From positions 1-64,000 of the forward strand of contig UBXM01000011.1 in assembly GCA_900469445.1 (NCBI GenBank): a stretch of DNA of 64,000 bases, written 5' to 3'. Position 1 is the first letter of the stretch. Every line of letters begins with the position of its first letter. This document shows positions 23,635 through 33,153 of the stretch, piece after piece. A model generated the notes under the pieces. The model was not told the DNA's origin. It was given only the letters and a program-made list of their open reading frames with translations, and did not search any database. A program made the translations under genes and the position numbers. Source of the DNA: Hyphomicrobiales bacterium. GTDB lineage: Bacteria; Pseudomonadota; Alphaproteobacteria; Rhizobiales; Rhizobiaceae.

Positions 23635-26415
23635 TCAGCTCTCCTGCTTCTTGAGAAGCACCGCGCCGAGGATAGCCAGAACGGGGATGGCGATCAGCAG
23701 GGGGATGAAGGAGCCCGCGAGCCCGGAAAAATCGAGCGCCTTGGAGAAGGTGCCGCGCGAGATCGTCATGAAATGGCTGGTCGGATAGATTTCGCCGATA
23801 AGAGCCCCGACGCCCTGTAGCGAGGAGACGGGATCGGTCATGCCGGAATATTGGGTGGCCGGGATGAGCGTCAGGAGTGCGGTGCCGAAGATCGCGGCGA
23901 TCTGGCTCGACATGAACGTGGACATCAATATGCCGATCGAGGTGGCGATGATGACGTAGAGCAGGGCGGCCGTGGCATAGGTGATGAAGCTGCCGGTGAA
24001 GGGGACGCGGAAGATCAGCGTGGCGAAGGCGACCAGCAGCAGAAAATTCATCATGCCCAGCACGACATAGGGCAATTGCTTGCCGAACAGGAATTCCAGC
24101 CGGGTCACGGGCGTAACGTAAAGATTGATGATCGAGCCCAGTTCTTTTTCGCGCACGACGCTGAGGGCGGCGAGCATGGCGGGGATCAGGATCAGCAGAA
24201 GCGGGATGACCGCCGGCACCATGGCGACGAGGCTCTTGACGTCGGGATTGTAGCGGAAGCGGGTTTCGATGGTGAACGCGCCCTGCGTGGCGGCGGCGCC
24301 ATTGATCTCGCGCGCCTTGCGGTTCAGCCAGTTGGCATGCATGCCCTGCACATAACCGCTGACGGTTTCGGCCCGTTGTGGCATGGCGCCGTCGATCCAG
24401 GCGCCGATCTCAACGGTGTCGCCGCGCAGCACATGGCGACCGAAGCCGGGCGGGATCTCGATCGCCAGGCTGATCTCGCCCTCGCGCATGCGTTTGTCCA
24501 TATCGGCATAATCGCGGATCGGTTCCTTTTCGATGAAATAGCGGGAGCCGGCGATATCGAGCGCATAGTCGCGGCTGATGGTTGAGTCGTCGCGGTCGAG
24601 AACGGCGAATGTCAGGTCCTCGACATCCATGTTGATGCCGTAACCGATGACGAACATCAGGATGACGCTGCCGAGCACGGCGAGCGTGGCGCGGATCGGA
24701 TCGCGCTGCAGTTCCAGCGTCTCGCGCCGCGTGTAACTGAACATGCGGCGGACATCGAAGACGCGGCGTTTCTTCGGGGAATTGCTGTCGTGCGAGAGGA
24801 TTGGCGCGGGCGCGGGCTTTGCCTGTTCCTCAGTCTTGTCGGATGGTGTGATGCCTGAAGCTTCTTCCAGATAGGCGATGAAGGCTTCTTCGAGCGTGGC
24901 GGCGTCCCGGCTTTTGGCGATCCCGGCAGGCGTATCGCTGATCAGCACCTTGCCGGCATGCATGAGCGAGATGCGGTCGCAGCGTTCCGCCTCATTCATG
25001 AAATGGGTGGAGATGAAGATGGTGACGTTATCCTTGCGCGAGAGGTCGGCAAGGATCTGCCAGAAGGCATCGCGGGCGATGGGATCGACGCCGGAGGTCG
25101 GTTCGTCGAGGATCAGCACATCGGGCGCGTGGATCATGGCCACAGCGAGCGACAGGCGCTGGCGGATGCCGAGCGGCAGGCCATCGGGCAGCGTTTCCAT
25201 GACATCGGCTAGGCCGAAACGGCTGGCCATTTCGTCGATCCGCGCCGGAATCTTGTCTTCCGGCAGCTTGAACAGCCGGGCATGCAGGTCGAGGTTCTGG
25301 CGGACGGTGAGTTCGCTATAGAGCGAAAAGGCCTGGCTCATGTAACCGACCCGGCGACGAACGGCCATGTCGCTGGCATCGACCGTACGCCCGAAGAGCT
25401 TTGCCTCACCTTCGCTGGCGGCCAGAAGCCCGGTCAGCATCTTCATCGTCGTCGACTTGCCGCAGCCGTTGGAGCCGAGGAAACCGAAGATCTCGCCGCG
25501 CGGAATCTGGAAGCTGACATTGTCGACGGCGGTGAAATTGCCGAAGCGCATGCTCAGATGGCTGGCTTCGATGGCGTAGTCTTCCGCCCCGTCATGCTGG
25601 CGCTGCGGGATGACGACATCGACATGGCCGCGCCGCTCTGTTTCAGGCAGGAGCGCGATGAAGGCGGCGTCGAGATTGTCGGTTGAGGTGCGCGACAGGA
25701 GTTCGGCGGGCGTGCCGGTATCGAGAACCTTGCCGCCATTCATCGCCACCAGCCAGTCGAAGCCTGCGGCCTCTTCCATATAGGCGGTGGCGACGATGAC
25801 GCTCATGCCGGGGCGGCCGGCGCGGATCGTATCGATCAGTTCCCAGAACTGCCGGCGGGAAAGCGGATCGACGCCGGTTGTCGGCTCGTCGAGGATCAGC
25901 AGGTCGGGATCGTGGATCAGGGCGCAGCAGAGGCCGAGTTTCTGTTTCATGCCGCCCGAAAGTTTGGCGGCGGGCCGGTCGGCGAAAGGGCCAAGGCCGG
26001 TGCTTTCCAGAAGTTCTCTGATGCGCGCCTCGCGTTCCGCCTTAGCTTGGCCGAACAGGCGGGCGAAAAAGTCGACATTCTCGAAGACCGACAGGGTCGG
26101 ATAGAGGTTCTTGCCGAGCCCCTGCGGCATATAGGCGATCTTCGGGCAGGTCGTGTCGCGATGGCGGGCGTCGGACATGTCGCCGCCGAGCACCTCGACC
26201 TTGCCTTTCTGGATCGCGCGGGCACCGGAGACGAGTGACAGAAGGCTCGACTTGCCGACGCCGTCCGGCCCGATCAGGCCGACCATGCAGCCGGAGGGGA
26301 TGTCGATCGTCACGTCGTCGAGCGCGACGGTTTTCTTGTAGGCGAGCGACACCTGCTGCAGCCGGACTACCGGCTTGGCGCTCTCGGTCGGAACTTCTTT
26401 CGTGGCGGCGTCCAT
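23635..26415 (-). CDS. rbbA: RbbA-like fused double ATPase and ABC-2 permease
   Basis: A 926-residue fusion: first ATPase (Walker [28 protein letters not shown]), second ATPase ([19 protein letters not shown]) and a C-terminal ABC-2 membrane part with a periplasmic loop. In the second ATPase the usual LSGGQ is replaced by LPLGIRQ, as in E. coli RbbA, so it is a family trait rather than decay. RbbA was described as ribosome-associated, while the operon looks like an exporter; both ideas remain. It lies 10 bases after the membrane fusion gene and is followed by yhhJ with a three-base gap. Confidence 0.87.
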   Translation of the reverse strand: MDAATKEVPTESAKPVVRLQQVSLAYKKTVALDDVTIDIPSGCMVGLIGPDGVGKSSLLSLVSGARAIQKGKVEVLGGDMSDARHRDTTCPKIAYMPQGLGKNLYPTLSVFENVDFFARLFGQAKAEREARIRELLESTGLGPFADRPAAKLSGGMKQKLGLCCALIHDPDLLILDEPTTGVDPLSRRQFWELIDTIRAGRPGMSVIVATAYMEEAAGFDWLVAMNGGKVLDTGTPAELLSRTSTDNLDAAFIALLPETERRGHVDVVIPQRQHDGAEDYAIEASHLSMRFGNFTAVDNVSFQIPRGEIFGFLGSNGCGKSTTMKMLTGLLAASEGEAKLFGRTVDASDMAVRRRVGYMSQAFSLYSELTVRQNLDLHARLFKLPEDKIPARIDEMASRFGLADVMETLPDGLPLGIRQRLSLAVAMIHAPDVLILDEPTSGVDPIARDAFWQILADLSRKDNVTIFISTHFMNEAERCDRISLMHAGKVLISDTPAGIAKSRDAATLEEAFIAYLEEASGITPSDKTEEQAKPAPAPILSHDSNSPKKRRVFDVRRMFSYTRRETLELQRDPIRATLAVLGSVILMFVIGYGINMDVEDLTFAVLDRDDSTISRDYALDIAGSRYFIEKEPIRDYADMDKRMREGEISLAIEIPPGFGRHVLRGDTVEIGAWIDGAMPQRAETVSGYVQGMHANWLNRKAREINGAAATQGAFTIETRFRYNPDVKSLVAMVPAVIPLLLILIPAMLAALSVVREKELGSIINLYVTPVTRLEFLFGKQLPYVVLGMMNFLLLVAFATLIFRVPFTGSFITYATAALLYVIIATSIGILMSTFMSSQIAAIFGTALLTLIPATQYSGMTDPVSSLQGVGALIGEIYPTSHFMTISRGTFSKALDFSGLAGSFIPLLIAIPVLAILGAVLLKKQES

Positions 26416-26425
26416 CTCGACGCCG

Positions 26426-27496
26426 TCACTTCACGAGGTTGCGTTCGAGATTTTCGGGCCATGCGGCTTGCGGGTCGAGCCGGACATAGGCCATGCCGGG
26501 CAGGCCGGTCTTGACGTATTGGATGTATTTCTGGAGCAGTTCCTGCGGGATCTGGGCGCGCACGCGGAATGTCAGTTTCTGACGCTCTTCCTCCGTTTCA
26601 ACCGTCTTCGGCGTGAACTGCGCGACATCGGCGACGAAGGAGACCTGTGCCGGGATCGTGTATTGCGGGGCCGCGTCGAGGACGAGGCGGACGTCGGAGC
26701 CGATCGAGGTTTGGCCGGCCTGCGCTGTCGGCAGGAAGAAGGTCATGTAGACATCGCCGAGATCGACCAGATTGAGCACGCGGCCGCCGGCGGACAAAAC
26801 CTCTCCCGGCTGGGCGACGCGGTACTGGACGCGACCATCGCGCGGGGATGTCAGCGTGCTGTCGGCGATATCGGTATCGACGCTGTCGATCTCGGCTTTC
26901 GCGGCATCGACCGCCGCTCCCGCATCGACAACCTGCGCCTTGGCGGCGTTGATTGCCGCATCGGAGGCGGCAAGCGAGGCTTCCGCCGAGGCGAGCGTGG
27001 CGCGGGCCGCCTGTTCGGCCGCCTCGCTGTCATCGACCACCTGCTGTGCGACGGTGTTGTTGGCGAGCAGCTGGCGCGAACGCGCATTGGTCTTGATTGC
27101 CGAATCGAGCTGCGCCTTGCGTTGTTCGATCACCGCAAGGGCGGATTTGCGCTCGGCTTCGCGCTGGGCGACGAGGCTGTGGGCGGTATCGACGGAGATT
27201 TCGGCGCGGCGAAGCTGGGCTTGCGCCTGACGCTTGCCGGCTTCCAGCTGGGCGGTATCCATGCGGGCCAGAACCTGCCCTGCCTTAACGAAATCGCCTT
27301 CGCGAACCAGCAATTCCTTCAGCCGGCCGGCGGTCTTGGTGGAGATGTCGATTTCGACTGCCTCGATGCGGCCGTTGCTGGAGGTGAAGCCGGCGGGCAG
27401 GCTGTCGCCACGCAAAACCGTCCAGGCGTAATATCCGCCTGCAACGACAACGAGGGCGATCACGCCCCAGATCCATCCCCTTGCGGATTTCGCCAT
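26426..27496 (-). CDS. HlyD-family membrane fusion protein, YhiI-like
   Basis: About 356 residues. One N-terminal membrane helix (about 8-28), the motif [18 protein letters not shown], a long alanine-rich coiled coil (about 90-210) and a barrel domain make it a periplasmic adaptor. It is the first gene of the adaptor-rbbA-yhhJ operon and would bridge the pump to an outer-membrane channel that is not encoded nearby. ATG 27496 fits the helix; an in-frame TTG lies 12 bases upstream. The palindrome at 27556-27571, 60 bases upstream, probably controls it. Confidence 0.85.
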   Translation of the reverse strand: MAKSARGWIWGVIALVVVAGGYYAWTVLRGDSLPAGFTSSNGRIEAVEIDISTKTAGRLKELLVREGDFVKAGQVLARMDTAQLEAGKRQAQAQLRRAEISVDTAHSLVAQREAERKSALAVIEQRKAQLDSAIKTNARSRQLLANNTVAQQVVDDSEAAEQAARATLASAEASLAASDAAINAAKAQVVDAGAAVDAAKAEIDSVDTDIADSTLTSPRDGRVQYRVAQPGEVLSAGGRVLNLVDLGDVYMTFFLPTAQAGQTSIGSDVRLVLDAAPQYTIPAQVSFVADVAQFTPKTVETEEERQKLTFRVRAQIPQELLQKYIQYVKTGLPGMAYVRLDPQAAWPENLERNLVK

Positions 27497-27555
27497 TACT
27501 GCCCCCAAGCAATTGCAATTGTTCCCGTGACGATAGACTTATAGCGTTACGGTGA

Positions 27556-27571
27556 ATTGACCACGGTCAAT
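27556..27571. promoter_or_regulatory. Perfect 16-base palindrome, probable TetR operator
   Basis: ATTGACCACGGTCAAT is fully symmetric and sits between the TetR gene and the adaptor gene it precedes, with TATAAG a short way downstream on the minus strand. Size and symmetry fit a TetR-family operator. Confidence 0.6.
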
Positions 27572-27599
27572 GCAACTTTTTGCTGCGGCCGGGCAGAAA

Positions 27600-28238
27600 T
27601 CAATCAGGTGGGCAGGCGGGCCGAACGCCACGGACGAAAACATCGATGCAACGCCGCAGATGGCGGTTGCGGTCCTGCCTGTTTCTCCAGTCACGACTTG
27701 CCGGCCCGACAAGGCCGCCGAACAGGAGATCCATCAGCATCCGGGCGCCGCTTAACGTGTCGTCGAGCACGATTTGCTTTCGCGCCACCTGGAGGTCCAG
27801 CCATTCGGCGAGAAGTTTTCGGGATTGCTCGACCCCTTCACGACGCAGGATGTCGCCGATTTCCGGCACCTGTTCCGCCTCCCTTATGACAAAGGAAATA
27901 AAGGCTTCGCGCTCCCGTTCGGCTGTCTCGTCGATATCGATCATGAAGATATCTTCCAGAACCTGATCGACGGGCCTGTCCTCTGCTTCGGGGCGGGGCA
28001 GCGCCAGCATCATCCGGCGATGGGAGCCGACGACCGCGAGGAAAAGATCGGCCTTGCTTTCAAACACCCGATAAATGGTCTGTTTGGAGATATGACAGCG
28101 CGCTGCGACGATATCGGTCGTGGTTCCGCGATAGCCGAGTTCGACGAAGGTGCGGCGAGCCTCTTCGACGATCGCCTGCCGTCGCTCTTCATCGCTCCGT
28201 GTTTTCGGGCGGCCTCTTGAGCGCTTGATCTCAGGCAT
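27600..28238 (-). CDS. TetR-family regulator of the RbbA-type exporter
   Basis: About 212 residues. A basic start (SRGRPKTRSDEERR) leads into a TetR helix-turn-helix (about 20-65) with GTTTDIVAARCHISKQTIYR. The ligand-binding half is of normal length and has a C-terminal TetR fold typical of the RutR/YbiH-like groups. It lies between macB upstream (44 bases) and the adaptor-rbbA-yhhJ operon downstream. The palindrome after its stop codon points to control of that operon; control of macAB is also possible if cotranscribed. Confidence 0.83.
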   Translation of the reverse strand: MPEIKRSRGRPKTRSDEERRQAIVEEARRTFVELGYRGTTTDIVAARCHISKQTIYRVFESKADLFLAVVGSHRRMMLALPRPEAEDRPVDQVLEDIFMIDIDETAEREREAFISFVIREAEQVPEIGDILRREGVEQSRKLLAEWLDLQVARKQIVLDDTLSGARMLMDLLFGGLVGPASRDWRNRQDRNRHLRRCIDVFVRGVRPACPPD

Positions 28239-28282
28239 CGCGTTTCGATCTCCGTTGCGCGCCGTTGCCGTTATCCGCAGCA

Positions 28283-30232
28283 TCACGCAAGGGCGGCCAC
28301 CGGATCAAGTCGCGACGCGTTGCGGGCCGGAAGATATCCGAAGACGATGCCGATCAGGCAGGACGAGACGACGGCAAGCACGATCGGCGCGGTGGTGAAG
28401 ACGAGGCTGAAGCTTGAGCCGAACAGGCTGAATGTCACGCCGAAGAGAAGCGCCAGCGCCACGCCCAAGACACCGCCGATCAGGCAGACGAGGACCGCCT
28501 CGATCAGGAACTGCTGCAGGATATCCTGTCGTCTGGCGCCGACCGCCATGCGCACGCCGATCTCGCTGACCCGTTCGGACACGGAGACCAGCATGATGTT
28601 CATCACGCCGATGCCGCCGACAATGAGCGAAATGACGGCGATCGCGCCGATCAGCAGCGTCATCGTCTGGGTCGTGCTGGTGATCGTCTGGCGGATGTCG
28701 TCGGTGTTGAGAATGAAGAAATCCTTGGTGCCGTGGCGGCCGGTGAGGAAGGTGGTCACAGCCTGCTCGGCAATATTTGTATCGGTATCGTCGCTGATCC
28801 GGAGCGTGACGCTGCGCAGCGACTGGTCGCCGGTAAAACGGGTCTGAACGCTGGTATAGGGCAGGTAGATGGAGAGATTGTCGCTGGAACCGAAGCCGCC
28901 CTGCTGCGAAGAGATCACGCCGATCACCCGCGACGGTACGCTGCCCGCCAGAAAGACCTCGCCGATTGCCTGGGGGGTATCGCTGCCGAACAGGGTCCTT
29001 GCCGTGTTTTCGTCGATCACGGCGTCCTGTTCCATGGCTTGCACGCCGGCATCGTCGAAGAAACGGCCCGCCACGAGCTTCGACCCTTTCACCTCGAAAT
29101 ATTGGCTGCCGACACCGTTGACCAGGGCATTGGCTTCGGTCGCGCCGAAACGCGCTGTCGTGCTGGTCGAGACGGTCGGGGTGGCGGCGGCGATATAGGG
29201 CAGTTTTGAAAGCGCGTTTGCGTCCGAAACCACCAGCGTCTTTACCCGGCCGGAGCGCATGTCGCCGAAACCGGTGCCGGGAAAGACTTCCAGCGTGTTG
29301 GTGCCGAGGCTGCTGATATTGGCGAGCACCTTCTGCTGGCTGCCGGTGCCGAGCGCCACGACCGAGATCACCGAGGCGATGCCGATGATGATGCCGAGCA
29401 TCGTCAGGAACGAGCGCATGCGATGCGCCTTCAGCGCCTTGCAGGCCATCAGGAAGGCTTCGCGAAAACGATCGAGACCTGCACCGACACGGTTGGGCGG
29501 AGCGACGAAGCGGGGCTCCGTCTGTTTTGTCTGAACCGGAGCGGCCTTTGAGCGGGTGTCTGAAATGATCCGGCCATCGGATATCTCGATGATGCGTTCG
29601 GCGCGCGCCGCCACGGTCGCATCATGGGTGACGATGATGATGGTGCGGCCTTCGGCATGCAGCTCGTCGAGAATGCGCAGCACTTCCTCGCCGCTTGCCT
29701 TGTCGAGCGCGCCGGTCGGCTCGTCGGCCAGGATCACGTCGGCATCGTTCATCAGCGCGCGGGCAATCGAGACGCGCTGTTGCTGGCCGCCGGAAAGATG
29801 TCCGGGGCGGTGATCGGTGCGATCCGCCATGCCCAGGCGTCCGAGCAGGGCCGCCGCCCTTTCGCGCCGTTGATTGCGGTCACGGCCCGCATAGACCGCC
29901 GGGATTTCGACATTCGAAAGTGCCGAGATTTCGTCGAGCAGATGATAGCGCTGGAAGATGAAGCCGAAATGCTCGCGCCTCAGCGCCGAACGGTCGTCAT
30001 TGTCGAGCGCAGACGTCTCGCGGCCGGAGATTTTGTATGTGCCGGCGGTCGGCCGGTCGAGCAAGCCGAGAATGTTCATCAGGGTCGACTTACCGGAGCC
30101 GGAAGCTCCGATAATGGCGACCATTTCGCCCTTGTCGATGGTCAGGTCGACGTCCTTGAGAACGGTGATGGTTCCGTCGCCGGAGGCATAGTCGCGGCGC
30201 AGGCCGGCGAGCGAGATAAGAGGTTCGGTCAT
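28283..30232 (-). CDS. macB: MacB-type ABC exporter (ATPase fused to FtsX-like permease)
   Basis: 649 residues, the normal MacB length. N-terminal ATPase with Walker A GASGSGKST, signature LSGGQQQRVSIARAL and LADEPTGALD; then a first membrane helix (about 270-300), a large periplasmic domain and three C-terminal helices. MacB acts as a mechanotransmission exporter for macrolides, heme precursors or secreted peptides, using MacA and a TolC channel. The gene follows macA by 13 bases. No TolC gene is in the window. Confidence 0.92.
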   Translation of the reverse strand: MTEPLISLAGLRRDYASGDGTITVLKDVDLTIDKGEMVAIIGASGSGKSTLMNILGLLDRPTAGTYKISGRETSALDNDDRSALRREHFGFIFQRYHLLDEISALSNVEIPAVYAGRDRNQRRERAAALLGRLGMADRTDHRPGHLSGGQQQRVSIARALMNDADVILADEPTGALDKASGEEVLRILDELHAEGRTIIIVTHDATVAARAERIIEISDGRIISDTRSKAAPVQTKQTEPRFVAPPNRVGAGLDRFREAFLMACKALKAHRMRSFLTMLGIIIGIASVISVVALGTGSQQKVLANISSLGTNTLEVFPGTGFGDMRSGRVKTLVVSDANALSKLPYIAAATPTVSTSTTARFGATEANALVNGVGSQYFEVKGSKLVAGRFFDDAGVQAMEQDAVIDENTARTLFGSDTPQAIGEVFLAGSVPSRVIGVISSQQGGFGSSDNLSIYLPYTSVQTRFTGDQSLRSVTLRISDDTDTNIAEQAVTTFLTGRHGTKDFFILNTDDIRQTITSTTQTMTLLIGAIAVISLIVGGIGVMNIMLVSVSERVSEIGVRMAVGARRQDILQQFLIEAVLVCLIGGVLGVALALLFGVTFSLFGSSFSLVFTTAPIVLAVVSSCLIGIVFGYLPARNASRLDPVAALA

Positions 30233-30245
30233 CGGTCGGCCTCCG

Positions 30246-31454
30246 TCAGAACATCGGCGGCGGGCCGCCGCGGCGGCCGCGGCCGGATGTCGATGAATCG
30301 GCTGCTCCCTGACCGATCACCACCCGCTCGCCTTCTTTCAGGCCGGATTTCACTTCGGCGGTGATCTTGTTGTTGAGGCCGATCTCGACCTTGCGCGTCT
30401 CGATCTTGCCGTCCTTTTCGATGCGCACTTCGGTTTCGCCCGTCGCAGCCGTTTCGGGCAGGGCGGAGGAGGGGATGGTGAGCACGTCGCTGGCCTGGCC
30501 GAGGATGATGTTGACCTCGGCGGACATGTAGGTGCGGAAACGGCCGTCGTCGTTCGGAACATCGAAGACGCCGATATAATAGATGGCAGAGGACGAGCTC
30601 GATGACGAGGAGGACGAGCCGGTGCTGGACGTGGCCACGCTGCTGTCATCGACGATCGATTCCGGCGCCGGTTCGATGGCCGCAAGCGTCGCCTCATAGG
30701 ACCTCGCCCGGTCGCCGATCACGTTGAAGCGCACCTTTTGCCCGGCCTCGACGCGGGTTATGTCGGCTTCGGAAATCTCGGCGCGAACCGTCATTCGGGT
30801 CAGGTCGCCGAGCGCCACGATGGTGGGGGCCGATTGCGTGGCGTTGACGGTGCGGCCTTCCTGATTGACGATCGCCAGAACCGTGCCGTCCATCGGCGCG
30901 CTGATGCGGGTGTAACCGACATCGGCCTGAGCCGTTTCGACGGCGACTTCCGCTTCGGTGATCTGTGCGTCCAGCGCCTCGATCTGGGCGACGACGACTT
31001 TCACTTCGGCTTCGGCGGACTGAAGATCGGCGCGCGTGCCCGCCTGTTTCTCGAAGATCGCCTTCTGGCGTGCCAGCGTCAGATTGGCGTTTTCCAGTTC
31101 GGCGACGCGCTCGTTACGCTGTGCCTGGACGTTCGCCAGCGCCGCCTTGGCGGTTTTCAACGCGTTGTCCTGCGTGGTCGAATCGATCAGCGCGATGAGG
31201 TCGCCGGCCTTCACCGTGTCACCGACGGCAACCTTGAGCGAAGTGATGCGACCGGAGGCCTGTGAGCCGACGGCGACCAGCCGGGAGGGTTTCAGCGTGC
31301 CGGTGGCAAGCACGGTTGATTCCACATCGCCGCGCTTGACCGGGGTCGTGAGTGTTGCCGGGGTGGAGGCCGACGACGACAGCGTGAACGCTGCACCGGC
31401 ACCAATGGTGACAAGTGCGATAAGCAGAATGGGAAGGGCCGCCTTGAGACGCAT
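30246..31454 (-). CDS. macA: MacA-type membrane fusion protein
   Basis: 402 residues with an N-terminal membrane anchor, a lipoyl-like half, a coiled-coil hairpin (about 95-150) and beta-barrel domains. It stimulates the MacB ATPase and joins it to the outer-membrane channel. A run of about ten serines (within SSTGSSSSSSSSSSAIYY) interrupts the barrel region near residue 290, encoded by a GAC/GAG-like simple repeat on the plus strand. The protein ends in a Gly/Arg tail. The start ATG has no good ribosome site. Confidence 0.9.
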   Translation of the reverse strand: MRLKAALPILLIALVTIGAGAAFTLSSSASTPATLTTPVKRGDVESTVLATGTLKPSRLVAVGSQASGRITSLKVAVGDTVKAGDLIALIDSTTQDNALKTAKAALANVQAQRNERVAELENANLTLARQKAIFEKQAGTRADLQSAEAEVKVVVAQIEALDAQITEAEVAVETAQADVGYTRISAPMDGTVLAIVNQEGRTVNATQSAPTIVALGDLTRMTVRAEISEADITRVEAGQKVRFNVIGDRARSYEATLAAIEPAPESIVDDSSVATSSTGSSSSSSSSSSAIYYIGVFDVPNDDGRFRTYMSAEVNIILGQASDVLTIPSSALPETAATGETEVRIEKDGKIETRKVEIGLNNKITAEVKSGLKEGERVVIGQGAADSSTSGRGRRGGPPPMF

Positions 31455-31953
31455 TCGAAATACTCAATCTTTGTAAAACCGATGAGTACCGATATTGTTG
31501 GTCGGCTGTGGCCTGTCAACGCAACGAACATTAAATGATGGTTAGACTCAAGCGGGCCGGGACGCTTGCACGCCGTTGTTCGGTCCTCGGCAAGCGGTCA
31601 ACTTCCAACCTGCTTATTATCAAAACTACGTTAGATCGAATGATCGGCGTTGCGGCGGTCCGGTCGATTGTGGTCGACTGCACGTATCGTGACGGAATGC
31701 GCCTGTTATGCTTGTTCGTTTCATCAAGATATTGATTTTATTTATTTAATATCGTGGCTGTCGTTTTTCGGCAGGACCGGGCGATAATGACGCATGGTTC
31801 TGCGGGTCGTAACGACGCTTCCCGGTTGAGCAATTCTAGCATGAAGTGATAAGCCGTCGCTCAACCACAATGACGTTCAAAATCAACTTGCCATAATTTA
31901 TATACGTATTAGTTTGTATGTAAATTTCTCCCCCTTCAGTTGGAGCTTTCCCA
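31455..31953. other. Intergenic region between divergent macA and the RND adaptor gene
   Basis: About 500 bases without a convincing gene; a 66-codon frame at 31535-31735 lacks a ribosome site and typical codon use. It holds the promoters of two pumps. Near macA, ACCGAT occurs twice on the minus strand ten bases apart (31475-31491 region). Near the RND gene is the 24-base operator listed separately. The middle is AT-richer than the genes around it. Confidence 0.6.
31899..31922. promoter_or_regulatory. AcrR-like operator before the RND pump
   Basis: TATATACGTATT (31899-31910) and AGTTTGTATGTA (31911-31922) are an imperfect inverted repeat, agreeing at 8 of 12 positions. Length and TATGTA/TACATA ends resemble the E. 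coli AcrR box. It lies 32 bases before the adaptor start, where a repressor would block transcription. Confidence 0.6.
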
Positions 31954-33141
31954 ATGCAAAAGACGCCTCTGCGCGCTCTCGCACTTTTGTCTGGTCTCGC
32001 ATTTCTGGCAGGATGCCAGCAGGAGCAGCAGGGGCAAGCCCAGCAGGCGCCGCCGCCGAGCCCTGTCGGCGTAATAACGATCGCCGCTGAGTCGCTGCCG
32101 ATCATCAACGAACTGCCGGGCCGTATTTCACCGACGCGGCTTGCCGAAGTTCGTCCGCGCGTTGCCGGCATCGTCGTCGAGCAGGTGTTCGAGCAGGGGT
32201 CTCACGTCAACCGGGGCGATGTTCTCTACCGGATCGATCCGGCGCCGTTCCAGGTTCAGGTCGATAGCGCCAAGGCGACCGTGGCGCGCGCTAAGGCGGC
32301 CCAGCTCCAGGCACGCCAGACCTCCGATCGCCAGCAGCAGCTGCGTCGCTCCAATGTCGCCTCGCAGCAGGAATTCGACAACGCGATCTCGCAGCTGGCG
32401 CAGGCCGATGCCGAAGTCGCGGTGGCCGAAGCTGGTCTTGCGGAAGCAAATCTCAATCTGCAATATTCGCAGGTGACCGCGCCGATCAGCGGCCGTATCG
32501 GCCGCGCGCTGATCACCGAGGGCGCACTTGTCAGTGCCAACAGCACCGAGAACCTTGCGACCATCCAGCAGCTCGACCCGATCTATGCCGACTTCACCCA
32601 GCCGGCCGCGGACCTGATCCGTCTGCGCAAGGCACTGGAAGACGGTCAGCTGATGACCGGTGACAACGAGGCGGAAGTGAAGCTGCTGCTCGATGACGGC
32701 ACACCTTACGCCCAGACGGGACGCCTGCTGTTTTCCGAAGCCGCCGTCGATGAAACGACCGGCCAGGTGACGCTGCGCGGCGAATTCCCCAATCCGGACG
32801 GCGATCTTCTGCCGGGCATGTATGTCCGTGTGCAGATCCAGCAGGGTATCGAAAAGCAGGCCTTTGCCGTGCCGCAGCAGGCCGTTCAGCGTGATCCGGG
32901 CGGTCAGGCAAGCGTGCTTGTCGTCGGCGAGGCCAACAAGGTCGAGCAGCGCCGCGTCAATGTCGGCCGTGCCTTGGGTGACCGCTGGGTCATCTCGCAG
33001 GGCCTGAAGGCAGGCGATCAGGTGATCGCCGACGGTTTCCAGAAAACTGCGCCGGGCGCCACCGTCAACCCGCAACCCTGGAATCCGGAAAAGCCTGCGG
33101 CTGAAGCAGCGGCAGGCGAAGCCCCGGCGGCACAGAAGTAA
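31954..33141 (+). CDS. RND efflux periplasmic adaptor (AcrA/MexA-like lipoprotein)
   Basis: 395 residues. The signal peptide ends in the lipobox LAGC (Cys23), so it is lipid-anchored. The typical adaptor pattern is visible: GRISPTRLAEVRPRV, coiled-coil hairpin (about 95-165) and GALVSANSTENLATIQQLDPIYADF. It joins the AcrB-type pump encoded 12 bases downstream to an outer-membrane channel. It may correspond to the Agrobacterium AmeA or a similar rhizobial adaptor, but exact naming is not possible by eye. The C-terminal tail is rich in Ala, Glu and Pro. Confidence 0.9.
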   Translation: MQKTPLRALALLSGLAFLAGCQQEQQGQAQQAPPPSPVGVITIAAESLPIINELPGRISPTRLAEVRPRVAGIVVEQVFEQGSHVNRGDVLYRIDPAPFQVQVDSAKATVARAKAAQLQARQTSDRQQQLRRSNVASQQEFDNAISQLAQADAEVAVAEAGLAEANLNLQYSQVTAPISGRIGRALITEGALVSANSTENLATIQQLDPIYADFTQPAADLIRLRKALEDGQLMTGDNEAEVKLLLDDGTPYAQTGRLLFSEAAVDETTGQVTLRGEFPNPDGDLLPGMYVRVQIQQGIEKQAFAVPQQAVQRDPGGQASVLVVGEANKVEQRRVNVGRALGDRWVISQGLKAGDQVIADGFQKTAPGATVNPQPWNPEKPAAEAAAGEAPAAQK

Positions 33142-33153
33142 GGATCCGATCGT

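Noticed and set aside
23635-26415. Decay of the second ATPase signature in the RbbA-like protein
   Set aside because: The LPLGIRQ form is shared with E. coli RbbA, so it is a family feature and not a broken gene.
31535-31735. 66-codon frame between macA and the RND adaptor gene
   Set aside because: No ribosome site, basic low-quality protein, and position in a promoter region.
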